Shown here: one piece after another, positions 55,414-64,000 of the stretch
Position numbering within the stretch: the stretch's first letter is position 1
How the letters are laid out: each line of letters begins with the position of its first letter
Assembly: GCA_015039465.1 (NCBI GenBank)
Contig: MU130133.1
Coordinates: 172,440 to 236,439 of the forward strand
From: Phlegmacium glaucopus
Lineage: Eukaryota > Basidiomycota > Agaricomycetes > Agaricales > Cortinariaceae
Reading direction: 5' to 3'
DNA length: 64,000 nucleotides
Made by a program: the position numbers and the translations under genes
The notes under the pieces: generated by a model
Database searches by the model: none
The model's input: only the letters and a program-made list of their open reading frames with translations
Told to the model about the DNA's origin: nothing

Positions 55414-56342
55414 CTAGTCGCAGAAGGTAATAGCAAGGTCGACCTAGATCAGTCGTTCAAGTTAGGCATCGAATATTTTCGGAAATCTCCAACTCGGCAC
55501 ATACATCATTTATCTGGCATGCAACTTGTTTAGAGGTGTCACCAGGATTTCTAAACGCAGTGTCACAAGTCGCGCTGGTGCCTGAGATTTTCTGTTAATA
55601 ATTCAATAGTTAGGTGCATGAAGCGGCTTACAATCGGCCCCGAGCCCATTACATCCGTTGAAATATCTAAATGGAAGAATATTATAAAAAGGACAATAAT
55701 CAGAAATGATGAAAAGATGAAAATCACCCAAATCCAGAGGTTACTGAGAATGCGTGGCTATAATTGCGTGTTCATTCACGGAATATACCCTTTTAGGTAG
55801 GAGTGTACTCACGGGGGAATCAATGATATATCAGAACTAGATCCGCTTCCTGGACTTGTGGGGTTTCTCAAGGTGGTCTCAATGAGAGTACAACCTTCGC
55901 CGTTGAACCCACATCCCCCTGGATGATAAAAATTAGTATTTTATGAACGGTTATTAAGAATAATTCTCCCCTGTTTGTAAATAACTAGGGACCAGATCGG
56001 CGAACAACATCAGTTATCCATTGCACACATCGATCAGGCGACTTACGCAATGGCTGCTGTGAGAGGACCATTAGATACGAAATCCCCGCCAGTAGACAAT
56101 ACGTTGGGGCCTTGGATAAGGGTCGGCTATGAAAACGGGTTAGATATGGTCACCCCAGTTTAAATTCGTCACATACAGTGCCAAAGCCGCATCTAAAAAA
56201 TTCGTCAGCGAAAAAGGTTAAGCAACGAGTCAACAAGGCCGACCAACCTGTTGTCGAAGTGTACGGTGTGCGTCTCAGCTTTGACAAAAATTGAAAAAGT
56301 TATGGCGAGAAGAGTGGCCGATAAATGTGTGAGAGGAAACAT
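55414..56342 (-). CDS. Glycopeptide (thaumatin-like small secreted protein), 160 aa
   Basis: Nine short exons join in one frame: 56342-56248, 56192-56177, 56126-56047, 55984-55971, 55918-55813, 55757-55728, 55666-55632, 55581-55505, 55443-55414. The product has a signal peptide (MFPLTHLSATLLAITFSIFV), then THTVHFDNRCGFGTPTLIQG, CGFNGEGCTLIETTL, SGSSSDISLIPPHAFSVT, YFNGCNGLGADC and a C-terminal VDLAITFCD, which I recognise as the agaricomycete 'glycopeptide' family with conserved cysteines. All introns are GT-AG except after the fourth exon, where the donor position reads GG GAGAAT. A functional protein needs that site to splice. It has a broken paralogue at 52560-53230. Confidence 0.82.
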
Positions 56343-57559
56343 CTTGAGAGGAATTTAGTATATACACTGAGGATCTTAGTTCCTACATACCAGCTTTATA
56401 GGCCTGCCATCTAGTGCATGGTATTATTGGTATTACTCTGCTCACCCCCCATCAGCGCAGCAATATCGGAAATGAATCAGAATAAAACCACGATGATAAA
56501 TGGACCAAGTTTTTCCAGTTCCGTCATCCATGGCGTTCAAAATATGGCTTGTGTTGAGAAAACTCACCAAATACTCCACATGGAGGTGTCTGAAACTTGG
56601 ATAAATAACTGTTCAAATTGGGTCCCAAATATACCTCATGAGGCACGTTCCTGAGCACCTGAGCTACAGCTAAGAAAGGGGGGTAGAGAGACGGCCTTTT
56701 GAAGCCATCTGAACCCATGCCAGTGTCGTTGACGCAGATGGCGCGACGGAAAGACAGCTGTTTCCGAGATGATATTGAATCGATCGTTAAAATAGGGCGG
56801 CGCCTAGTAGATGAAGAATATACCTTACATCAGCCGTTGATGACGGGAAACTTTCAAACTCACAAGGAAAGGGAGAATCACATGGTGAGGACCATATACG
56901 GCTTCTAAATATGAGAATTGCCCCGCAACCGATACTATGTAAAAGAGATATCGTCATGCTACAATTTGTTGAGATAGAGTCTGATAGACGAACATGGGCC
57001 GTGTGCATCTCATCTGTCCCTCTAGAGGCATATATAGCCTGAGTGTAGCAGGAAGATCTACCACAAATGACCCCATGAGTCTAAGTTGTAAGTACTAGTA
57101 CTTGACTAGTATTAACACGCATGTTGCACACCTTCCTACAGCGCAAGCGCCTGCCAACCGTATTCAATCCTGTACCTGATGGATGGATTTACACACACGG
57201 CATCGCCTTCAAGTGCTTTTATATACTGAAAGCCTGACCGTTCTCGATGAAAGGAGTCGTATAAGGGTAGAGACGTCACGGTCGATTTGTGCTGCCAGTT
57301 TCAACTTTCAAAAGAGAAGCGTGATGATAATGTGACATGTGATCGATGACAGGTGGGGTGACTGTTCTGATAGGCGCTTTCACTTTTTTAAACAGTTTAA
57401 TGTTCAAACGTTCATCTCCTGGTCACTCATGGGGAACGATCACTGTCGGTACAAACTTGAACTCCACCACCTTGGTCACCGATGATCATGTTTTGTGAAA
57501 GTTGAGTATCGCCAATGACAAAAGTTGATATTTTAATCATAACATTCTCGGACGAAGAC
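56343..57559 (-). other. Region without an assigned gene
   Basis: The minus strand at 56524-56718 has a plausible stretch, GSDGFKRPSLYPPFLAVAQV and then NVPHEVYLGPNLNSYL, and 56787-57008 has a signal-like hydrophobic start, but I cannot build a gene. It also holds the promoter of the glycopeptide gene. Confidence 0.3.
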
Positions 57560-58933
57560 TCAAGTACTCATGTTCAGATTCGATGTCAACTCAACGTCGT
57601 GATCTTCATCAGATTCCGGGTTACGTGCTGGATGAGATACCGCGAGCTTTCTCATATCGAGTATAAGCCTACATCCCTATAGTTTTCAAGTTGTCAAAAT
57701 CAACCTGGTCATTTTACTTTGGGGATGAAAATGAAATTTAAACTGACCGCCACGGAAAGTAGAGACATATACCACCTAATGGATAGAAGATCATGTTTTG
57801 TTTTGTGGAATGATTTGAAATTCCGGAACGGAAGGACGTACGCGAAAGCAGCGTTGCTAAATTCCGCGTCAGATGTCCGCATTTTTTCATATGTTAAATT
57901 GACCACTACCATGCCTAATACATGGCTTTCAGAGGGTGGCACATCGAGAATATATATCAGCTCACCGAATGTCAAGAAGCAAACTGCGATACCCTGGCGT
58001 AATAACAACGATGTCAAAGGAGTTCTAGCCCATCCATAATGGTGACCGGCAACATATTTAAACAGTGTCATGCATAGAATTAAGCCCTGAAACAAAGAAG
58101 CACTGGCCCTAGTGAGAAATAGATTATCAGCTATTGCGTTTGAAAGATGCGTTTATGTAGTATTACCCAAATGCAATGAGACTTGTGGACGGTGTAGCAT
58201 CTGCAATACAACTGTTTCCCTTTATCACACTTCTTATAACCTGGCTGTTACCCCATAGCTCAACGGAAAAATTCGTGAGGAAAGCCGTACAAAGAAAATA
58301 TTTGATTCGACGACTCCGATTGTACAGAGCATAGACTAGGATTCGAGCAAAATAAATATTGAGCCTGAGACGACTTAAAAACACAGAACGTCCTCACCTC
58401 TTATAAGGAGGATTAACTCTATGCAGGTCAGTGCCTGATGTCCCACGACGGACTTATACACGTAGGTCGCCACACATAGCCGGACTCGCTGGGGCAGCTC
58501 GTACACCTTGTGAGTGAAGACTAAGTTTACACTGCATAACAGTCAATTAACTTGAAGATCAACGGGAGTGAAAGTGTTGACTGCTTACATCTGCACAACT
58601 ATCATGACATAACGACTCCATATGTATAGCGATTTGACGACAGTAAATCGACTCCTGAAACCCCTAAATTGTCAGACCATCCAATCTTCCACAAGTATTG
58701 TTCTTAATAGCTCCCCAATCTCATTTCCACGTACCAGTATAGATATTCTAATTCATCAAAGAAAGAATTCGCAAGCTCCCAAATCTGTACTGCCAGAGCG
58801 CCAACTGTATGTGATCACGATTATTAGGGATCCCTTGCATCCCATTCTTGGTGGGTTATAACTTACTCGAAGCCAATCCGACGTTGTGGTTTGTCCTCAT
58901 TGTGTTACGGTACCGAACTGATTCAGAGTCCAT
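57560..58933 (-). CDS. Seven-pass membrane protein, DUF6533-like, 291 aa
   Basis: Nine exons (58933-58867, 58804-58735, 58663-58589, 58531-58398, 58335-58167, 58108-57966, 57914-57842, 57775-57748, 57676-57560) join without a phase error into 292 codons with stop. All introns are GT-AG and 42-70 bp. Conserved pieces in order: IGALAVQIWELANSFFDELE (DUF6533 start), SRFTVVKSLYIWSRYVMIVV, LCVATYVYKSVVGHQALTC, LIRVYALYNRSRRIKYFL, a glycine-tryptophan segment YGWARTPLTSLLLR and the terminal GCRLILDMRKLAV. About seven hydrophobic segments are visible. The cellular role of the family is unknown. A different upstream start cannot be excluded. Confidence 0.82.
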
Positions 58934-59849
58934 GAGTGCCAGTTCCACGCACGGGAAGAGGGGAGAAACGCGGTAGGTTCGATAAGGCTGCTTACAGGTA
59001 CAGACGACTCGGACCTGCCATTTATGTAGACGTGAAGTGGCATTATCCATACAATTCTACATTTGCTGCGTATCGCTTCCCCCACGTTCTGTCAACGGTG
59101 GTGGTGACAGTATTAATTGTCCACCAGGGTCATATATTTACATGACTGAGGTGGCTTCCCTGACCGTTCAGTCAGGTCCCTGTAATCGCCTAACTTGAAT
59201 TCTGCTTGCCCATTTGTGCGTAATGAGGGCTAAATTTTAAGAAGTTAATAGCACAGTAGCCGTGTTAAGTCGTGGGTGTAGCCTTAATACGTCTGAAGCC
59301 ATGGGATATGAAGGGGTGAGTAGCATCAGCAAATTCCTGCAAATTCCCACACCACTTTCTGGCTTTATAATAAATTGCTATCGTTTTTTCACTTCTCCAA
59401 AGTGCAAGGGCCCAGCGATCAGCGCTCAAAAGTAACAAAGAATAGAAAAATACGATAGAAAAAGACCGAGAGTCGGAGTCCGAGACTATATAACTCATCA
59501 TAATAGGCATGGTGATCAATAGCTTCAAGGGTTGGCATGAGTCTCAATTTATTTCTAATGATGACCCTTACAAACTTTGTTCGCCTTTTCTCACCGAAAT
59601 CGATTAACCATTGTATACAAACTCTATAACTTTTTGCTTCCGCTCTTTCGCCGCCGCCACTTTTTGGACTTGTTGCTACTTGTACCGGCTGTTAAAAGTG
59701 TACTTACATAGTTGTATATGAGGGTCTTGCTGGCCCCATTGACTTCTTGTCCGACAGGGCAGCGTAATGCGATAACGAATACAATACTAAGTCAGTGACG
59801 GAAGACCCACTATCCCGGTAGAAATCCAGAGTTAACTTGAAGTGGAAAT
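58934..59849. other. Intergenic region
   Basis: No gene recognised. The minus frame 59528-59265 (87 codons) begins with a hydrophobic stretch but matches no family and has no neighbouring exons that join. Confidence 0.4.
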
Positions 59850-61270
59850 GTCTAGGGCTGAGAGGATGGTTCAACATTTGCAATAGAAGGTATGTACTCT
59901 GAGGGGGCGCTTAGCTTATCAATGATAGCACCATGGTCAGGTGGCAAATAAGAGAAAAATGGACTAGACCGACCCTGTGGACGCAACCTCGAATTCCATG
60001 TCGCCCATATCTTGGTCTTCATCCTGTATAAGAGAGAGGCCTTGTGAAGGGTCATTGTATAACGCCGCCATTTCTCGTTCAAGATTTTCCCATTTCGCAA
60101 CGTCTTCTTCTGTTTACTCCCTTCTTCGAACCATGGCAGTGAACGTACTGCGTTTCTTACGCGCTCTACCCCTGCTCTGTGCCCAACTTGCCATGTTAGG
60201 AGGCGGATCCCAACGAATAACACTACAACACGCTTGAATATCGAGACCTTCAGCAGCTGATGTAGCAACGTTGATATTCTTTTCTCCGATCTTGAAGTCG
60301 GCGATGGTATCTTCTTGAGATTGATTGACTAGATTTCGCGTGATGTCCATCATGGCATGTCGATATGCACTATCAGAAGAGCCGATAAGAGTGCTAACAC
60401 GAAATACGTCCTTGGTGAATGGATGAGAATTGAGAATTTCTGCTAGTGCGAGAAACGATAATGCGGTTTAGAACATTCAGAAGATATCCTTTCTCTTTAT
60501 TCTTCCAATTCGACATTATATTGTTCTAGGGATCAGCAGCATGACGTGTTTTTCAATGACTTTGCAGATTCACCAGTCGGCGGCCCATGGACCAACGTTA
60601 GAGCAAATATCTTGGGCGGCCCTCAGAAAGTCGCGAAGCTCTTGATATTCTGCGGTTCTTGTAGCTGCTTTCTTGAGTTGAGCACGAAGATTTATGATAT
60701 AGGGATCGTCTTCGATGTCCAAGGTGTTAAAAATGGAGACAAGGGAGGAAAGCTTAGTAGAAAAGGATGATTTTGGTTGGTAGTACATGATGTGCCGGAA
60801 GATGGGTCGATGAACAAATAAGGCAAGCTCGGAACGATGTCGACGAGGGCTACGGATGATGCTGTCTCAATCGTCCTGTCAATGGTATCCATTACGTTAG
60901 AATATTTATAGATGGGACGGGATACATCTAGAGCTTACTTGACTAGTTTGATGACGTTTCCACCATATATAGGGCTTGCGGTAAGGCCTATAACCATGGG
61001 ACGAACTTCCAAAGAGCTGTTCAAATGCTGGTCTCGATGGGGTAGATTGAAGTAAAATTTCACCATCATCCGATTATATGGATGGTTGTCGACGGCATGA
61101 TGAGCCTCGTCAAACACCACCAAGCTGATATCTCTGCCCAAAGAGATATATCCATGACGAAGAGCATCAAGGAGTACTTGAGGAGTCGATATCATGATAC
61201 AATGTGTTCAAGGGACTTGTTCCCAAAGAGCAGCGTTTCTCCATTGTTCAGGTTCGTGGAAAACCCCGCT
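59850..61270 (-). pseudogene. Dicer-like helicase fragment, decayed
   Basis: Read leftwards: MISTPQVLLDALRHGYISLG, then SLVVFDEAHHAVDNHPYNRM (DEAH box), MVIGLTASPIYGGNV (motif III), an intron 60948-60888 or so, RRHRSELALFVHRPIFRHIM, PYIINLRAQLKKAAT, then SAYRHAMMDITRNLVNQSQ, DIQACCSVIRWDPPP and WAQSRGRARKKRSTFTA (motif VI). This is the helicase half of a Dicer. Lesions: an in-frame TGA just before THCIMIST, a deletion with frame change before RRHRSEL, a missing segment before the SAYRHAM exon, and a TAA after FTAMVRRRE. No RNase III domain follows. Upstream helicase motifs Ia and Walker A are not found. Confidence 0.82.
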
Positions 61271-61555
61271 CTAGGGGAAGACATTCGGCGACAGGAGGGG
61301 GCTCACAACCAGAATGGGAGCAGCGTATATTATTTGAGGGCTAGAGGAAAAACGAGTAATAAAATGCAAGGGAAGAAGGAAAGGTGCGGAACCAAAAGTA
61401 CAGAGGGTTGCTTACTAAGTAGGTCGCATCAATACTACCAAACATGTATGCAGTTCGTTGGCGCCAGAGATTATACGGTGGGTCGTGTATGAGACACTGG
61501 TCCAAACTGTTATCTTATCATATCTTTTCATCAAAATGTAAACAAAGGCAAATCC
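61271..61555. other. Region between Dicer fragment and secreted-protein gene
   Basis: No gene recognised. It is probably the missing N-terminal part of the Dicer fragment, decayed beyond recognition, or unrelated sequence. Confidence 0.35.
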
Positions 61556-61557
61556 AT

Positions 61558-61668
61558 CTAGGTTTGTTTGTTCATCAAAATATTTGTATTATATTTGTAC
61601 ACTGATAAAACACCACATCCCGCTTTTGAGATGAAGCTCCTTCGAGCGATGGTTGTAGGAGCTTGGTC
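61558..61668 (+). repeat. Dispersed ~115 bp repeat, copy 2
   Basis: Second copy of the repeat described at 45495-45612. It lies immediately 3' of the small secreted protein gene (stop at 61673), so in gene orientation it is the 3' flank. Confidence 0.65.
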
Positions 61669-61672
61669 AGGG

Positions 61673-62095
61673 CTATCGGTTACAGATATAACTGTAACAA
61701 ACCAATTGATCGAAGAAGTAGAAACCGCTACAAGTATTGGTGGCGTTGTTCGGGTAACACGTTCCTTGCAAAGTCCCATCTCCTTCATGAATATAAAAGT
61801 TCCAAACTTCATCGCTCTGCTTGAAAAAATCCAATTGGCCCAAACCACACAACCCCGCATCGACAGAGAAAAAGTTGTCCGGGAGACTTGCTACTCCCTC
61901 ACCGTTGACCAAGACTCGTGCTGCACGGTCGCCATCTTTTAGGCAGTCGCAGTCGTAGTAATTTGAAGGGCAGGCTTCGAGACCTGAACCCCCGCCAGGG
62001 GCGACACCCTCTATGATATGGAACTCAGCGAGGGCGGAAGGGATGGTGAACGCTGCAATTATGAGGAGTTTGAGTGACTGCGAAGCGAGTTTCAT
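61673..62095 (-). CDS. Small secreted cysteine-rich protein, 140 aa
   Basis: A single intronless frame. The start is set at 62095 because MKLASQSLKLLIIAAFTIPS, ending in ALA, is a good signal peptide; an upstream in-frame ATG at 62281 would give no signal. The mature protein has about nine cysteines in ACPSNYYDCDCLKDGDRAAR, VDAGLCGLGQLDFFKQSD, GTCYPNNATNTCSGFYFFD and QLVCYSYIC. I recognise this as a basidiomycete small secreted protein type without known function. It sits between two Dicer-related loci but need not be linked to them. Confidence 0.78.
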   Translation of the reverse strand: MKLASQSLKLLIIAAFTIPSALAEFHIIEGVAPGGGSGLEACPSNYYDCDCLKDGDRAARVLVNGEGVASLPDNFFSVDAGLCGLGQLDFFKQSDEVWNFYIHEGDGTLQGTCYPNNATNTCSGFYFFDQLVCYSYICNR

Positions 62096-62951
62096 GTTGA
62101 GTATACTACACATCCCGTCAAATGTTAGCGAAATGGGGGCAGGCAAGATGATTGACACGTACGAATGCTGGGGATTGGTTATAAGATGTGTAGGTCCTGC
62201 CTGTGGGTCCAGCCTATTTATCCTACACCTGTTCATCGCCTTGGGAACGAATACAATGTTACCAACGTTCACGGCGTGCAAACTTTTTTCTTTTTGTTTT
62301 TTTTTTGAAACATCGTTTATTGTCCATTGTGGCAGGCCATATTGGTAGACAACAATACTACTTCCTTATCTAATTGCCGGTGAATATTCGCATCGTTAGC
62401 GAGCGGGTGTTGGGGGGCGTATCTCGGTGAGTCTCGCCATACTTTCGGTGCCAGTCGAGGTGCAAACTCTGAGCAGATTCCATATAGAATGAGTAGTTGA
62501 GCTATCTATATCCCTTTGTGGCTGAAGACAATGAGTCAATGACACGAGGCATTCGCAATGGGGATTTGACTTGAACAGTGGCACTCTTGCACTACCGACT
62601 ATTCTCAATCCCTAATGGAATGGAATATGGGTACTCAGTTTGCCCGGGCCTGAGCACACTGGCCTTGGGTTTGCATGACGACCCAGTAGGGAGGTAAATG
62701 CATAACCCCTTATAGAAACATAGCAATGACATGACCGTACGATGCGCAAGACTACTTATCATACGCTTCTAGATTAAATAGTACGAGCGTAATTGTTGCG
62801 TACTACTGCGGTGTTGAGTCCGAGTCTACATTTTGTGCCATCGACGATTCCAGTCGATTCCTCGATTTGCCAAGATATACTTACAGAAGAGCTCGTGCCC
62901 CGAGAGTATTTATTTAAGGATGGGTTTAAGGACAAGTACTATACCACCCAC
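62096..62951. other. Intergenic region
   Basis: It holds the promoter of the small secreted protein gene and the 3' flank of the Dicer gene. There is an AT-rich poly-T run near 62280-62310. No gene recognised. Confidence 0.5.
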
Positions 62952-64000
62952 TCATTCCTTTCCTTTTCCCTGTTCCTTTTTCTTCTTCGGTTTTGGAGCC
63001 TTCTTCTTAAGCAACGAGTAATTAACGTTAACATCCCTCAAGTTGAACGCAAGTATCGCCTTTTCCGCCGCAGCATACTTCACCTCCTCTTGACTCACCT
63101 TACCCCTCCATAAATCCGCAACTCTAACCTCCTCCTTTTCATCCACCATGATTGCACAGGCGATCTTTCCTCCTTCTCTGATATAAATGTATTCAAGCGT
63201 CTTGTCGTTCTTTTGAGCCCAGAGAGACAGTCGCGAGACAGGATGGAGGACATCGACGTCTTCAGAAACAACTCGTTCCAGAATAGGCATGATTCCGAGG
63301 TTGTAAAGGACCTTCCGGACAAGGGGGATATTACCCTGCGAATCAAGGAATATAGCGCCTATGATGCTTTCAACCATGTCGCTGAAAAATTTTGGGGCTT
63401 GAAGGCGAGTAAGCGACGCCCAAGGGAAGATTGTCCCAGTAGTAAGCAATTCTTCAATCTCCTGACGACGTTTACGAAACCGAGTGAATGTATTGAGTTG
63501 GTCCTCGAGAACTTTTGGACTGGAGTGTAAAAGACATTTCCATAGATAAATTTGATTAGTATCTACGGTTTCTTCGATCCGGCCATCCGCATTTGGCCGA
63601 GGCATGAACGCTTCAACGCCGAGGCTCAACTTGAGGCAGATGTACGCAAGGATATGTCCATTGACGATTGCAGATTTACGCATATGCATATGACCTGGAC
63701 TGTAATTCTTCCCTGGCGCATGGTACAGAAAGTCTGTGACGATCATGTCGAGTACAGAATCGCCGAGGAACTCCATACGTTCGTATGAGGGTATGCGACT
63801 GTCCTGCTCATAGCTGGCATGCGTAAGAGCTTCGATCAACAGGCGTTTGCGCTTGAATGTGTATCCTAGCATGCGTTCTACATCTCCGAGTTGAGGCGGG
63901 TAATGGTCGAGTTCGGCTCCCACTCTGGAGAGAACCTGGTCAATTCGTACTGGCACTGGCTCCCATTTCAGTCCCAGATCGAAGAACTTGAGACATTCAT
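62952..64000 (-). CDS. Dicer, C-terminal part with RNase III and dsRNA-binding-like region (5' end outside window)
   Basis: The frame is open from the right edge of the window (ECLKFFDLGLKWEPVPVRID) to the stop at 62952. An RNase III domain has the catalytic signature ERMEFLGDSVLDMIVTDFLY and the second acidic pair in KFFSDMVESIIGAIFLD. A region about 75 residues long follows (HPVSRLSLWAQKNDK ... AEKAILAF) that looks like a dsRNA-binding domain. The protein ends in a lysine-rich tail (KKKAPKPKKKKEQGKGKE), a possible nuclear localisation signal. Dicer cuts double-stranded RNA in RNA silencing. No lesion is visible in this part. The N-terminal helicase, PAZ and first RNase III domain would lie beyond 64000. 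Confidence 0.88.
   Translation of the reverse strand, partial: ECLKFFDLGLKWEPVPVRIDQVLSRVGAELDHYPPQLGDVERMLGYTFKRKRLLIEALTHASYEQDSRIPSYERMEFLGDSVLDMIVTDFLYHAPGKNYSPGHMHMRKSAIVNGHILAYICLKLSLGVEAFMPRPNADGRIEETVDTNQIYLWKCLLHSSPKVLEDQLNTFTRFRKRRQEIEELLTTGTIFPWASLTRLQAPKFFSDMVESIIGAIFLDSQGNIPLVRKVLYNLGIMPILERVVSEDVDVLHPVSRLSLWAQKNDKTLEYIYIREGGKIACAIMVDEKEEVRVADLWRGKVSQEEVKYAAAEKAILAFNLRDVNVNYSLLKKKAPKPKKKKEQGKGKE

Overview
The window is eukaryotic and reads as the genome of an agaricomycete fungus (Basidiomycota). Genes carry many 44-61 bp GT-AG introns. The families seen are typical of mushroom-forming fungi: a Plavaka-type transposase, BED-finger hAT transposases, a NACHT-WD40 receptor, a single-FAS1 secreted protein, a thaumatin-like 'glycopeptide', a seven-pass DUF6533-like membrane protein and a Dicer. 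Two assembly gaps (14254-15089 and 36736-37058) interrupt the sequence. No closely related genome could be compared, so genus is not assigned.

Layout. About 1-47.2 kb is a graveyard of nested mobile elements. In order: a Plavaka transposase C-terminus (1-838); a 474 bp Mutator-like element with a 9 bp target duplication; a terminal repeat (2012-2075) whose inverted partner lies at 29482-29545; an internally deleted hAT element (2437-4145, 8 bp duplication); a Gag-only LTR retrotransposon (4246-9110); and a decayed hAT transposase gene on the minus strand (24223 down to 13123). That gene is flanked by two giant, oppositely oriented arrays of hairpin-forming units (9.8-13.05 and 24.45-28.87 kb). 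It is broken by at least five later insertions, several dated by clean target duplications. A tyrosine-recombinase retrotransposon with split direct repeats follows (29546-42340). It was broken by one insertion (33074-34357), then by a composite element (34366-40776), which in turn contains a 4.1 kb terminal-inverted-repeat (TIR) transposon (34680-38765). That inner transposon encodes an unnamed, probably transposase-like protein. A near-perfect 680 bp foldback lies at 44794-45477.

From 48.5 kb to the right edge the window is mostly genic, all on the minus strand: a NACHT-WD40 receptor (five exons modelled), a glycopeptide pseudogene, a FAS1 protein, a glycopeptide paralogue (nine exons modelled), a seven-pass membrane protein (nine exons modelled), a Dicer helicase pseudogene, a small secreted cysteine-rich protein, and the C-terminal RNase III half of a Dicer that runs off the right edge.

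How it fits together. The left two thirds show repeated insertion of elements into one another, with order readable from target duplications and from empty sites preserved in sister copies. Differences between some repeat copies fall mainly at CpG sites, as expected from methylation and deamination. The right end carries genes for cell-surface or secreted functions, non-self sensing (NACHT-WD40) and RNA silencing (Dicer). A link between the long inverted repeats and Dicer is only a hypothesis. The strongest candidate for something undescribed is the 34680-38765 transposon and its protein; next is the family of non-autonomous elements that share one core but carry different terminal motif arrays.
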